This document shows, in pieces, positions 52,281-61,155 of a stretch of 64,000 nucleotides of DNA (position 1 is the first letter of the stretch; each line of letters opens with the position of its first letter). Below the pieces are notes generated by a model, which saw nothing but the letters and a program-made list of their open reading frames with translations, made no database searches and was not told the origin of the DNA. Made by a program: the position numbers and the translations under genes. Source of the DNA: Mucilaginibacter sp. SJ (lineage in GTDB: Bacteria; Bacteroidota; Bacteroidia; Sphingobacteriales; Sphingobacteriaceae); contig NZ_CP118631.1 of assembly GCF_028993635.1 (NCBI RefSeq), positions 6,448,001-6,512,000 of the forward strand, given 5' to 3'.

Positions 52281-52353
52281 GAGCCGTATGAAGCGAGAGT
52301 TTCACGTACGGTTCTGTGAGAGGCTTGCGGGTGAAACTCCCGCTTGCCTACTC
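52281..52353 (+). ncRNA. Group II intron domains V and VI
   Basis: Domain V is a 34-nt hairpin from GAGCCGTATGAAGCGAGAG to the closing ACGGTTC, with the AGC catalytic triad and a GAGA tetraloop. Domain VI pairs GAG-AGGC-TT-GCGGG with CCCGC-TT-GCCT-A-CTC, leaving the branch-point A (52350) bulged. Confidence 0.85.
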
Positions 52354-52387
52354 GGCGAGAAATCATTTATAAAATGCGGTTTAACTT

Positions 52388-52630
52388 CTATATCAAATGA
52401 TCATGATGCTGGTTGTCGGTACGTGATGCTGCCCAAAAAACAAACCCCAGGAAAAACAACGCACCACCGGCAAAAACAGGCAGTTTAAATGTCCATCCGC
52501 CATTTAAGCCGGTAGTAATAATTGAACTGCCTGAGCTATCTACCGCATTGATGGTATGCTTATAGAAAAAATTACCTGCAATAAGCATCACAATGCCTAC
52601 TATTGCTAAAATGATCCCAAACTTTTTCAT
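52388..52630 (-). CDS. Small membrane protein of unknown function
   Basis: 80 residues, two transmembrane helices (FGIILAIVGIVMLIAGNFFY and VFAGGALFFLGFVFWAA), His-rich tail (NQHHDHLI). The ATG at 52630 (MKKFGII) is the plausible start; the upstream in-frame extension to 52705 is weak. It faces the intron end; function unknown. Confidence 0.6.
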   Translation of the reverse strand: MKKFGIILAIVGIVMLIAGNFFYKHTINAVDSSGSSIITTGLNGGWTFKLPVFAGGALFFLGFVFWAASRTDNQHHDHLI

Positions 52631-52921
52631 ATTATGAGGTTTAAAAATGAACAAAATCAGGTTAACGGTAAGGTCCAGGAAGTATAATTGGTACTTATTA
52701 AACAAAGCGTATTTTAATGTGTTTGCTTTGTTTTAGATATATTTTAAAAGAAATTGTCCCGATTGGATATATCTAAGTTACAAATTTTTGGATACTAAAA
52801 GAAATTATTTAGCTATTTGTAAAACAGGGCGGTTAAAGAGAACGGAGGGATTTACGCAGAAAATTGCCGGGACGGTTTTGGGCCGGTCGGCAATTATAAA
52901 AGCTTGTTTAAAGCTTTATCT

Positions 52922-54673
52922 TTATTTGTTTTCTTTTGCGGGGTAGCCTACCACAATAACTTCGCGAAGGGTAGTTGAAGCTTTTGTAGAAGCTATTGCC
53001 TGATCATATTGCTTTGAAGGTACAGGGGGGTAATAGTTATCATTGTCAGCAACTAAAGCCATAGATATGGGTAAATTATAATGGCCTGATTTTATGCCGA
53101 GATTACCGTCGAAATTATTTACAACCCTTAATATTTCATTATCTATATCCTGATCAATGCCTTCGGCAAGGGCCACTTCACTTATTTTACCATTAATAAT
53201 ATTAAAATTTAACATCACTTTTCCCGAAATGTGGTTTTCACGTGCTTTTGACGGATAGCGTGTGTGTTTAGCAACGTACATATATAGGGTTTGAAATGGA
53301 TCTGCAGGCGGAGGTGGTGGCGGGACGCGTTCTGCAATGGCTGGTGCGGGAACCTTCGGGGTAACAGGTGCCACTTCTATCACTTTAGGTGCTTTCTTTA
53401 TCTTTTCCGGATTTGAAGGCGGTGGCGGAGGTGGCAGCTTTACATCAATAACCTTAGGCTTTTTGCTGTTTGCGGGCGGAGCAGGCGGCGGTGGCGGAAG
53501 TTTTGGGTAAATTAACATTTTAGGAAATGTATAGCCGTATTTAGTTTTCAGTGTAGCCAGTTCTTCCAGAGTAGCTTTGCTTTTAAAATATTCTTTTTGC
53601 TCCCCGTTCTTTTCGGTAATGATTACCCTGAAATCGGTTTTTTTATTAACAAGGTAACCGGTTTCTTCGTATTTAAAACCTTTGGCAGTAACATCTGCTT
53701 TTTTTATACGGATTGGATCTGCTTTGATTGTATCTGCAGGGCTTGTTTGCGCATTTGTCGGCTTTTGATTAGCAATTCGATGGCCGGGCATCAGGTCGAT
53801 GATCCCATAGCTTTTACTGAATACTAAGGTTGATGCGCAAAGCAGGCCGGCAGATATGGGTACGGCCACGAGGTATTTTAGCCTGGCTAATTTCCCCGAA
53901 CGTTTTTGGTTTAACATAATTATCCTCTTTTTTAATAAGTTATAATTGAAAAATGAATGCGCCAGGGGCGAGCCGTTTAACCCATAAGCATTGCTTACCA
54001 AAAACGACGAATAGCTAAAGGCATCACTTTCCTGCGCGGCGGTTTGCTCGTCGGCTATATATTCATGTATGGTTTTCAGGCTGATTTGTAATAAATAAAC
54101 CAGCGGATTAAACCAATTGATAATCTTGATCAACTCCAGAAAAACAATATCAACCGAGTGTTTTTGACGAATGTGAACCAGCTCGTGCCTGATAATGATA
54201 TTATTAGCCTGGGTTTTTGTGCCAATAAAAAGGTAGTTAAAGAAGGAAAAGGCGGTGGTTGATCCCTCTATATTGATGAGTTTATACTTACCATCAACCA
54301 GAGTTTTGGTGGCCTTTGTTAGTTTGACCAATTGATAAAGCCTGATAAAGAGTACTGTGGTAAGTACTATTGTACCAAGTATATAGGCGTAAACCAAAAT
54401 ATCGTTAAAGGTTAACGTTGGCTGCACGGTAAGCTTTTGCACAGTGGTTTGGTAAGCCGTTTGCGGAATGATAACGATTGTTTTTGTTGCAGTTTCAACC
54501 GGTTTTAGCCAGCCAATTTGTACAACGGGTAATACAAATGAAACCACACAGCTCAATAACAGGTATATACGGTTTAAAGTGTAGTGTGTTTCCTTATGTA
54601 AAAACAGGCAGTACCCTGCATAAAATACGCATAGGTACAAGTTTGCTTCAAGCAAATAATATAGCCAGTTCAT
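52922..54673 (-). CDS. M56 family peptidase fused to a TonB C-terminal domain
   Basis: 583 residues. BlaR1-like N-terminal half with about four transmembrane helices and the zinc-binding HELVHIRQKH near 162 plus HEYIADEQ as the second ligand site. A long proline-rich linker (PPPPPAPP, PPPPPPSNP) follows and the C-terminal 90 residues (RYPSKARENHISGKVMLNFN) match the TonB energy-transducer domain. It probably senses and cleaves BlaI, while the TonB part may contact outer-membrane receptors. Starts inside the blaI stop (ATGA overlap). Confidence 0.88.
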   Translation of the reverse strand: MNWLYYLLEANLYLCVFYAGYCLFLHKETHYTLNRIYLLLSCVVSFVLPVVQIGWLKPVETATKTIVIIPQTAYQTTVQKLTVQPTLTFNDILVYAYILGTIVLTTVLFIRLYQLVKLTKATKTLVDGKYKLINIEGSTTAFSFFNYLFIGTKTQANNIIIRHELVHIRQKHSVDIVFLELIKIINWFNPLVYLLQISLKTIHEYIADEQTAAQESDAFSYSSFLVSNAYGLNGSPLAHSFFNYNLLKKRIIMLNQKRSGKLARLKYLVAVPISAGLLCASTLVFSKSYGIIDLMPGHRIANQKPTNAQTSPADTIKADPIRIKKADVTAKGFKYEETGYLVNKKTDFRVIITEKNGEQKEYFKSKATLEELATLKTKYGYTFPKMLIYPKLPPPPPAPPANSKKPKVIDVKLPPPPPPSNPEKIKKAPKVIEVAPVTPKVPAPAIAERVPPPPPPADPFQTLYMYVAKHTRYPSKARENHISGKVMLNFNIINGKISEVALAEGIDQDIDNEILRVVNNFDGNLGIKSGHYNLPISMALVADNDNYYPPVPSKQYDQAIASTKASTTLREVIVVGYPAKENK

Positions 54674-55047
54674 TGTTGTTTGCTTTTAAGTTTATCAATT
54701 AATGATGTTAGCTCGTCCAGTTCTTTTACGCTGATGTTCTTTTCATCCACAATAAAGGATACCAAACTTTGATATGAATTGCTGAAATAGTTTTTCATCA
54801 TCTTATCAAATGTGAATTTTTTGTACTCCGCATCGCTGATGAGCGGAAAGTAAACATGCGAGTTACCATAGGCCTTATGGTCGATAAAGCCTTTGCCCTC
54901 CAATACCCTTACCACAGTCGACACCGTGTTATAAGCGGGTTTAGGCTCAGGCATTTCTTCAATAATATCTTTAACAATGGCTTTTTTCAGTTGCCAAAGG
55001 ATCTGCATTACCTGCTCTTCGGCTTTGGTTAGTTCTTTGATATGCAT
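54670..55047 (-). CDS. BlaI/MecI/CopY family transcriptional repressor
   Basis: 125 residues. An N-terminal winged helix (LTKAEEQVMQILWQLKKAIVKDIIEEMP and PAYNTVSTVVRVLEGKGFI) and a C-terminal dimerisation tail. Represses the pair with M56 until that peptidase is activated. Three 16-bp palindromes at 55052, 55080 and 55100 lie directly upstream of its start. Confidence 0.92.
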   Translation of the reverse strand: MHIKELTKAEEQVMQILWQLKKAIVKDIIEEMPEPKPAYNTVSTVVRVLEGKGFIDHKAYGNSHVYFPLISDAEYKKFTFDKMMKNYFSNSYQSLVSFIVDEKNISVKELDELTSLIDKLKSKQQ

Positions 55048-55051
55048 AGCA

Positions 55052-55115
55052 AACTATTTTTATAGTTATATAAAGGTAGAACTATTTTTATAGTTTGCAA
55101 ACTATTTTTGTAGTT
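55052..55115 (-). promoter_or_regulatory. Three BlaI-type operators
   Basis: AACTATTTTTATAGTT at 55052-55067 and 55080-55095, and AACTATTTTTGTAGTT at 55100-55115. Each is a dyad (AACTA-N6-TAGTT), the half-site type bound by BlaI/MecI. Centre spacings are 28 and 20 nt. They begin 5 nt upstream of the blaI ATG. Confidence 0.75.
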
Positions 55116-55294
55116 TTTAAAAAATGTGCAGATTACGGATGTGCAGATACGCAAATTAAATAACGAAAGGCATATGTTTTAAAGCTGAATATGATATCCA
55201 AACTTTATTTATTGCATTGCAAATAATAGGTTCTACTTGAAAATCGCCCGAATATTTATAATTTGCGAGGCTATAATCTGCATGTCTAAACCCA

Positions 55295-56392
55295 ATGTCA
55301 TTACTCCATAAAGTAGCTTTATCTTTTGTTAAAAACCTCGGGCCGGTAGCGGCTAAGTCACTGATCGCATATCTTGGCAGCGTGGAAGATGTGTTTAACG
55401 CATCGTCCGAAAAAATGACCAGGATTCCGGGAATAGGTGAGAAGCGCGCTGTAAAATGGGATTTTGACGATGCTTTGAAGCAGGCCGAAAAGGAATTGAA
55501 GTTTGTAGAAGATCATAATATCGACGTTATTTTTTACACCGATGCCCGTTATCCTAAACGCTTGAAAAACTGCCACGATTCGCCGGTGTTGCTTTACGCG
55601 AAAGGGAAGATGGATCTTAACCCGCCACACATCATTAGTATAGTGGGCACCCGTAACGCTACTGATTATGGCAGGCAATTATGCCGACAGTTGGTTGAGG
55701 AGTTACAGCAATATAATGTATTAATAGTAAGTGGTTTGGCACATGGTATTGATGTAGCTGCACATAAAGAATGTGTAAAGCTAAATCTGCCAACCATCGG
55801 TGTACTTGGTCATGGGCTCGACAGGCTCTATCCTGCTCAAAACCGGGCCACTGCCGATAAAATGCTCGACAATGGCGGTTTACTATCCGAATATCCTTCA
55901 GGCACTAATCCCGACAGGGAAAACTTTCCGCAGCGAAACCGTATAGTTGCCGGTATTGCCGATGCAACCGTAGTAATTGAAGCCAGTATCAAAGGAGGGG
56001 CACTTATCACGGCCGAAATTGCCAACTCCTATAACCGGGATGTTTTTGCTTTTCCGGGCAGATTGGGTGATGAATTTTCTGAAGGATGTAACTTTCTGAT
56101 CCGCAATAATAAAGCAAGTTTGCTCACCTGTACCGCCGATCTGGCTTTTAGTCTTGGCTGGGAAAAGAACGACGCCAATAAACCTGTAGAGCAATTTATG
56201 TTGCCTTTTGATCTGTCGGCAGATGAACGGCTGATTATGGAGATATTGCAGCAGAATAAAACGCCGCTTGCCATAGACAATCTTACTTTAAGGGCGAACA
56301 TGCCTATGAGCCAACTGGCCATGAACCTGCTTAATATGGAAATGCAAGGGTATATCAGCTCGCTGCCGGGGAAAATGTACCGGATTAATTAG
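55295..56392 (+). CDS. dprA: DNA processing protein DprA
   Basis: 365 residues. An N-terminal helix-hairpin-helix-like segment (RIPGIGEKRAVKWDF), a Rossmann-type DprA domain with IVGTRNATDYGRQ, VSGLAHGIDVAAHKECV, and YPSGTNPDRENFPQRNRIVAG, then a C-terminal winged helix. It loads RecA on incoming single-stranded DNA in natural transformation. No com genes are adjacent. Confidence 0.95.
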   Translation: MSLLHKVALSFVKNLGPVAAKSLIAYLGSVEDVFNASSEKMTRIPGIGEKRAVKWDFDDALKQAEKELKFVEDHNIDVIFYTDARYPKRLKNCHDSPVLLYAKGKMDLNPPHIISIVGTRNATDYGRQLCRQLVEELQQYNVLIVSGLAHGIDVAAHKECVKLNLPTIGVLGHGLDRLYPAQNRATADKMLDNGGLLSEYPSGTNPDRENFPQRNRIVAGIADATVVIEASIKGGALITAEIANSYNRDVFAFPGRLGDEFSEGCNFLIRNNKASLLTCTADLAFSLGWEKNDANKPVEQFMLPFDLSADERLIMEILQQNKTPLAIDNLTLRANMPMSQLAMNLLNMEMQGYISSLPGKMYRIN

Positions 56393-56478
56393 TCGGAAGT
56401 TCTAAGTCTGTAGTCGTAAGTCGATAGTTCAAAGCCTTGAAAAATTATGACTTTGGACTTACGACTTAGAACTTAAGA
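56391..56478. repeat. Inverted repeat, AAGTCGTAAGTTC family, second copy
   Basis: AGTCGGAAGTTCTAAGTC and TCGTAAGTCGATAG on the left pair with GGACTTACGACTTAGAAC and TTAAGACT on the right. Fills the convergent spacer dprA/sixA; the related copy is at 34730-34872. Confidence 0.75.
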
Positions 56479-56955
56479 CTATCCTTTCGGTGAATCAAAA
56501 TGTACCAGTTTCCCATCCTCTTCGCTGATGGATTGCCATGTATCGTTTTCAAAAGTAATGATAGCTACAGCACATGTAGGCATCTCTTTTAACTGGCTGG
56601 TGAGGTAATATAGTATTTGGCTAATGCCAGGGTTATGCCCAACTACGCCTATATAATCATATTCATCGGGCAGGCCATTAATCACTTTAACCCAGGTGTT
56701 TTCGCTGGCTTCGTAAATTCTTTTGTCTTCTCCCGGAGCCGGTAATTTAAACTGGTTGGCAAAAATTTCGGCAGTAGTTTTGGTACGCAGTGCCGGACTG
56801 GTTATTATAATTTGAGGTATTTGTAATTGTCCTTTTAAGAGGGTAGCCATTAAAACCGCATCCTGCATGCCTGATTGTTTTAAAGGCCGGTCAAAATCAA
56901 CATAACCGCTTTCATGGGTAGCTTTTGCGTGGCGTATTAATAATAACTTTTTCAT
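56479..56955 (-). CDS. Histidine phosphatase SixA-like
   Basis: 158 residues. LLLIRHAKA near the N-terminus is the RHG-type motif (catalytic His), with TSPALRTKTTAEIF and VVGHNPGISQILYYL giving the second Arg and His. A phosphohistidine phosphatase for Hpr/ArcB-like targets or a small-molecule phosphatase. Complete. Confidence 0.88.
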   Translation of the reverse strand: MKKLLLIRHAKATHESGYVDFDRPLKQSGMQDAVLMATLLKGQLQIPQIIITSPALRTKTTAEIFANQFKLPAPGEDKRIYEASENTWVKVINGLPDEYDYIGVVGHNPGISQILYYLTSQLKEMPTCAVAIITFENDTWQSISEEDGKLVHFDSPKG

Positions 56956-57048
56956 GATTTTAAACGGCTGACCGATCGGTTTATAATGTTACGGTTTTGT
57001 GATTATAACGTGAGACATTTGTAATAAGTTTCCAATAATACTAAATAA

Positions 57049-57076
57049 ATAAGGAGAAGCTGTTGCTTCTCCTTAT
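57049..57076 (-). terminator. Terminator of the beta-barrel protein gene
   Basis: ATAAGGAGAAGC pairs perfectly with GCTTCTCCTTAT across a TGTT loop, about 45 nt past the stop at 57122. A T-rich tract follows on the minus strand. Confidence 0.82.
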
Positions 57077-57121
57077 AATAAAAGACAGACAAAGTCTGCT
57101 TCAATTTTTTCACCGGGCTAA

Positions 57122-57742
57122 TTAAAACGCATAACCAACTGAAATGCCGAAAACACGGTTTGTAAGTTTAATACCATCAACGTTGGTGATGTTGGTTAGG
57201 CCCCAATCATAATTAGCATTGATCAGGAAACCGGTTTTGAATTTAAAACCAACAATAGCATTTAAACCCGCGTCGGTTCTTTTGATTTCGTCCTGGCCGC
57301 TGCCAAATTTAATATCTTCAGAATTGCCGCTGTTATCTTTTGCTTTGCCGGAAACACCCATACCAAGGTAAGGGCCGGCACCAAAGTAAAAGTCACCGAC
57401 TACCGCAGGCACGTGGTACACAACATTTACCGGAACTTGCAGGTAATAGAGTTTTACTTTGCCGCCAGAGCTTGCTTCGTCATCAAAAGAAACACTTGAT
57501 GATCCGCCTTTACCGGTAAAGTTTAAGGCTGGTTGTAATGATACATTGCCAAATTTAAAATCGACAAAGGCGCCTACATTGAATGTGGTTAAGCTGCCCG
57601 AATTACCCGAGCCGCTAACACCATCAACTGTAGCATGTAACGTTGCGAAGTTTACGCCTCCTTTAAAACCAACGGTTGGTAATTGAGCAAATGCAGCGAA
57701 AGATGCCATTAAAAGGCACAAGCTTAGTAAGGTTTTTTTCAT
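57122..57742 (-). CDS. Outer membrane beta-barrel protein (porin family)
   Basis: 206 residues. A signal peptide (SLCLLMASFAAFAQ), then alternating strands such as GFKGGVNFATL and FGNVSLQPALNFTGKGGSS, ending in VFGISVGYAF with the terminal Phe typical of barrel proteins. Probably an 8-stranded barrel; no specific function visible. Confidence 0.85.
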   Translation of the reverse strand: MKKTLLSLCLLMASFAAFAQLPTVGFKGGVNFATLHATVDGVSGSGNSGSLTTFNVGAFVDFKFGNVSLQPALNFTGKGGSSSVSFDDEASSGGKVKLYYLQVPVNVVYHVPAVVGDFYFGAGPYLGMGVSGKAKDNSGNSEDIKFGSGQDEIKRTDAGLNAIVGFKFKTGFLINANYDWGLTNITNVDGIKLTNRVFGISVGYAF

Positions 57743-57872
57743 CGTGTAAGGATTTTAAGTTAATGCACAAAATTATACAAATACACTAACATTAAAAGCT
57801 GCATAATGTTTTTTGTGAAATATTAACAGTAGTTAAGCTGTAAGTATAATACGGGCAATGTTTTACAATTAC

Positions 57873-58841
57873 CTATTGATGATTGGAGAAATTTACAATA
57901 TCGGCCTCTGGCATATCGTTCATACATTTAAAGTGTCCGAGCGGGCATTTTTCAAGTCCGAATTTGGAGCAGGGACGGCAGGATAGTTCAATACCGGCAA
58001 TCAGTGTTTCTTTTACTTTATAAGGCCAAACCCCCAGCAGATCGGGTGTGGTGCCACCCCAAACCGAGGCTATAGGCACATTAAACGCTTCGGCAATATG
58101 TGTGAGACCTGTATCAAAACCAATTACATTTTTTGCGCGCGATACCAGGAAAACCGATTCATCAAGTGATGTTATTCCGCAGACATTATAAACTGAAGTA
58201 CCAACTGCCGTAGCTATTTCATCGCCATTTGCTTTTACATCATTGCCGCCCAATAGCAAAACAGGTAAATTAAGCTGCCTGCAAATGCTAATGATCTTGT
58301 AATTAGGCATCCGCTTCGTAAAATGTGTTGCACCTATTACAAAAGCAACATAGCCATGCTGATGACTAACCGGTAGTAATTTAGTTATATCGTGTTGGGC
58401 TTTGATATAATAATCGATAGGCTTATCGTCATTAACCACACCTAAAAACTTAACAGCTTTTAAATACCTGTCAACCAAATGTTCCTTACCTACCAGGTTG
58501 CGTTTCAACTTTAAACTTAGCCACTTTAAAATTGGCCGTTTTTTATAAGTTGATGCTTTGATACCGGTACGCAGCTTGATGATGCTCGTGCGAAGATTAT
58601 TATGCAGATCAATGATCTGATCATACTTTTCGGCCTTAATGTCGTTAATGGTATCTGTTAACGAGGGTTTTAATAGCAGCAACTTATCAACATACTGGTT
58701 ATTATCGTAAATGTATTTGAAAGCTGGTTTGGTTAAAAAATGAACTTCGGCATCAGGGACCTGCTTTTTGAGGCAGCGCACAACGGGCGTGGTATAAATT
58801 ATATCACCCATTGAACTAAAGCGGATCACCAATATCTTCAT
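57873..58841 (-). CDS. Family 9 glycosyltransferase (heptosyltransferase-like)
   Basis: 322 residues. ILVIRFSSMGDIIYTTPVVRCL is the GT9 N-terminal signature and GFDTGLTHIAEAFNVPIASVWGGT (near 235-258) binds ADP-heptose. It likely adds heptose to the lipopolysaccharide inner core. Four Cys (SCRPCSKF, KCPLGHFKC) near the C-terminus are common in this Bacteroidota subgroup. Last of the ADP-heptose gene run. Confidence 0.88.
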   Translation of the reverse strand: MKILVIRFSSMGDIIYTTPVVRCLKKQVPDAEVHFLTKPAFKYIYDNNQYVDKLLLLKPSLTDTINDIKAEKYDQIIDLHNNLRTSIIKLRTGIKASTYKKRPILKWLSLKLKRNLVGKEHLVDRYLKAVKFLGVVNDDKPIDYYIKAQHDITKLLPVSHQHGYVAFVIGATHFTKRMPNYKIISICRQLNLPVLLLGGNDVKANGDEIATAVGTSVYNVCGITSLDESVFLVSRAKNVIGFDTGLTHIAEAFNVPIASVWGGTTPDLLGVWPYKVKETLIAGIELSCRPCSKFGLEKCPLGHFKCMNDMPEADIVNFSNHQ

Positions 58842-58854
58842 GTTGTTATCACGT

Positions 58855-59358
58855 TCAGGAAATCTGGTTCCTGATTTTTTCGATTATTGAGGTGGATGAA
58901 TATCCTTCAACAAAATTAATGGTTTTAACCTCGCCTCCGTTTGCTATTACTTCTTTAGCGCCCACAATATTTTCAACTGCATAATCGGCTCCCTTTACCA
59001 GGATATCGGGCAGAAGTGAGCTGATCAGATTTAGCGGAGTATCTTCTTCAAAAACAACAATAGCGTCTACAAAAAACAATGCCGCCAACAGTGCTGCACG
59101 GCTGTTTTGATCATTCACCGGGCGGGTTGGGCCTTTGATGCGCCTTACTGAGCTATCGGCATTAAGGCCAATCACCAGCTTGTCGCCAAGCTCAGCCGCT
59201 TTGGCCAGGTAGGTGAGATGGCCTATGTGCAGCAGGTCAAAAACGCCATTGGTAAACACTACTTTTTTACCTTCGGCCTGCCAGTTTTTTATCTGAGTTT
59301 GCAGTGATTGCAGGTCGGTTATTTTATCAAGAAGGGTTTTTTCGAAGCCGGTCCTCAT
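58855..59358 (-). CDS. rfaE2: D-glycero-beta-D-manno-heptose 1-phosphate adenylyltransferase
   Basis: 167 residues of the HIGH nucleotidyltransferase superfamily: FTNGVFDLLHIGHLTYLAKA holds the HxGH ATP site and EGYSSTSIIEKI near the C-terminus is ISTTxII-like. It adenylates heptose-1-phosphate to ADP-heptose. The kinase half is the separate gene at 60088, so the two HldE functions are split here. The ATG at 59358 (MRTGFEK) is preferred over 59379. Confidence 0.9.
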   Translation of the reverse strand: MRTGFEKTLLDKITDLQSLQTQIKNWQAEGKKVVFTNGVFDLLHIGHLTYLAKAAELGDKLVIGLNADSSVRRIKGPTRPVNDQNSRAALLAALFFVDAIVVFEEDTPLNLISSLLPDILVKGADYAVENIVGAKEVIANGGEVKTINFVEGYSSTSIIEKIRNQIS

Positions 59359-59439
59359 TTGTTTTTCCTGTAAACACACATCACTTGTGTCTTTGTATAT
59401 TATTAGAAAGACGCGTATGATGCGTCTCTACGGTACTGT

Positions 59440-60006
59440 TTAATCAAAAAGGTCATCAACGGCGGTACACAGGATATGCCCGATAAGGATATGCATTTCC
59501 TGGATGCGCGCGGTAATGTTTGATGGCACAATGATGTTCAGTTCACAAAGTCCGGTCATTTTACCGCCATCCCTGCCAGAAAGGCCTAAGGTTTTAATCC
59601 CCAGTTTTTTAGCCGACTCAAATGCCGCCAGGATCCCGGGACTGTTTCCACTGGTCGAAATGCCGATGAACAAGTCGCCCGGCCTGGCAAATGCCTCCAA
59701 CTGGCGCGAAAACACATGTTCATAACCATAATCGTTAGCGATAGAAGTAAGCGCCGAAGTATCAACTGTTAAGGCAATACCCGGTAAAGGCTGACGGTCT
59801 TTCACATAACGGCCGGTAAGCTCCGCTGCAATGTGCTGAGCATCAGCAGCACTGCCGCCGTTACCAGCCAGTAACACTTTGTTACCGTTTTTTATGGTCG
59901 AGGTGATCATCTCACAGGCTACCTCGATATTGCCACTAAGCGTGTCGATTACCCTTTGCAGCGTATCCTGGTGATCCTTAAGTTCGTTTAATATCTTTTG
60001 GTTCAT
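59440..60006 (-). CDS. gmhA: Sedoheptulose 7-phosphate isomerase
   Basis: 188 residues, SIS domain. GNGGSAADAQHIAAELTGRY near 49-68 and ISTSGNSPGIL are the phosphosugar-binding loops; the GLSGRDGGKMTGLCE segment and HILIGHILC give active-site residues. First committed step of ADP-heptose synthesis. Confidence 0.94.
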   Translation of the reverse strand: MNQKILNELKDHQDTLQRVIDTLSGNIEVACEMITSTIKNGNKVLLAGNGGSAADAQHIAAELTGRYVKDRQPLPGIALTVDTSALTSIANDYGYEHVFSRQLEAFARPGDLFIGISTSGNSPGILAAFESAKKLGIKTLGLSGRDGGKMTGLCELNIIVPSNITARIQEMHILIGHILCTAVDDLFD

Positions 60007-60036
60007 TAGTTCACTTGTTCATTAGTTCATTGGTCG
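59999..60036. repeat. TTCATTAGTTCACTTG repeat, single arm
   Basis: TTCATTAGTTCACTTGTTC and TTCATTGG match the thyA-flanking repeat family (40003-40282, 41108-41234), but I see no second arm, so this is a half element overlapping the gmhA start. Confidence 0.6.
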
Positions 60037-60087
60037 GTTAGGGCAAGCATATTTCAAACCTTTCGCCCTTGACCTTTCACCTCTGCC

Positions 60088-61077
60088 TTATCTTTCGCCT
60101 TTTATTATATCTTCAATAATCTCATCTACAGTAGTTGTTGCACTGCCCACACGGCGGATCACTATGGCAGCAGCATGGTTAGCCAGTTCGCATGAGTCTT
60201 CAATATTTAAGCCTCCTGCCATAAAATAGGCCATTGTGGCCAGTACAGTATCGCCGGCACCAGTTACATCAAACACTTCGGTTGCCTTGACGGGTAAACT
60301 TTGATAGCCCTCTTCGCTCAATATTACCATGCCTTCTTCGGATAAGGTAACTACTATATATTGGGTCCCGGTTTGTTCAAAAATTACTTTAGCGGCCTGC
60401 TGCAGGCTTTCTATCGAATTGATCTTCTCGGTTTTAGCAGCTTCAGACAATTCTTTGCGATTGGGCTTAATGATAAAAGCGCCTTTGTATTTTTCGTAAT
60501 TAAGCCCTTTGGGGTCGATGATTACTTTTTTGCCTTTAGCATTCGCCGCCCTGATAATGCCTTGCGTTAAAAACGGTGAAAACAGCCCTTTGTTATAATC
60601 AGATAAAAGTACCATATCTGCGTTGTCAATATAACCGCTTAGCTTACTAATAAGCTCATTGGCAATAGGCTCCGATACTTCGTCAGTAACTTCGCGGTCA
60701 ACACGTACCAGTTGGTGGCTGCCAACAACCACGCGGGTTTTTACTGTGGTAGGGCGGTTGCTATCTTTAATAATAGAGTCCGTTTCAACGCCTTCGTCAG
60801 TCAGGATTTTGATCAGTTCACCCGCAGCCTGGTCGTTTCCGATTACTCCGGCAACAATAACTTTTGCACCTAATGATACCAGGTTTTGAACCACGTTACC
60901 GGCACCACCTAATGTAGTGGTTTCGTTTTTTACATTTACAATAGGTACAGGAGCCTCGGGCGAAAGGCGGGTGGCATTTCCCCATATATAATGGTCAACC
61001 ATCAGGTCGCCAATTACCAGTATTGCCGGTTTGCGAGCTGCTGCCTGTATGGATTGTACTTTATCTTTTAGGTTCAT
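60088..61077 (-). CDS. rfaE1: D-glycero-beta-D-manno-heptose-7-phosphate kinase
   Basis: 329-residue PfkB-type kinase. LVIGDLMVDHYIWG at the N-terminus, GGAGNVVQNLVSLG, and the catalytic DVTGAGDTVLATMAYFMAGG near 267-286. Phosphorylates heptose-7-P to heptose-1,7-bisphosphate. gmhA and rfaE2 follow on the same strand; gmhB and hldD are not in the window. Confidence 0.93.
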   Translation of the reverse strand: MNLKDKVQSIQAAARKPAILVIGDLMVDHYIWGNATRLSPEAPVPIVNVKNETTTLGGAGNVVQNLVSLGAKVIVAGVIGNDQAAGELIKILTDEGVETDSIIKDSNRPTTVKTRVVVGSHQLVRVDREVTDEVSEPIANELISKLSGYIDNADMVLLSDYNKGLFSPFLTQGIIRAANAKGKKVIIDPKGLNYEKYKGAFIIKPNRKELSEAAKTEKINSIESLQQAAKVIFEQTGTQYIVVTLSEEGMVILSEEGYQSLPVKATEVFDVTGAGDTVLATMAYFMAGGLNIEDSCELANHAAAIVIRRVGSATTTVDEIIEDIIKGER

Positions 61078-61155
61078 CTAATTTTGTCATTGTTTCATTG
61101 CGTCATTAGGCCATTTTTTATCGCGTAAAAAACACTAACCTCTGATCTCTAATCA

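Larger units (their letters stand above)
50484..52356 (+). mobile_element. Group II intron with encoded reverse transcriptase
   Basis: About 1.87 kb. The 5' end is set at GTGCC (50484), close to the group II GUGYG, and about 540 nt of structured ribozyme (domains I-III) precedes the reverse transcriptase. Domain V (52281-52314) and a domain VI hairpin with a bulged A (52350) follow. The 3' end is set 6 nt after the bulged A, give or take 1-2 nt. The intron is intact by eye, so splicing is plausible. Confidence 0.85.
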
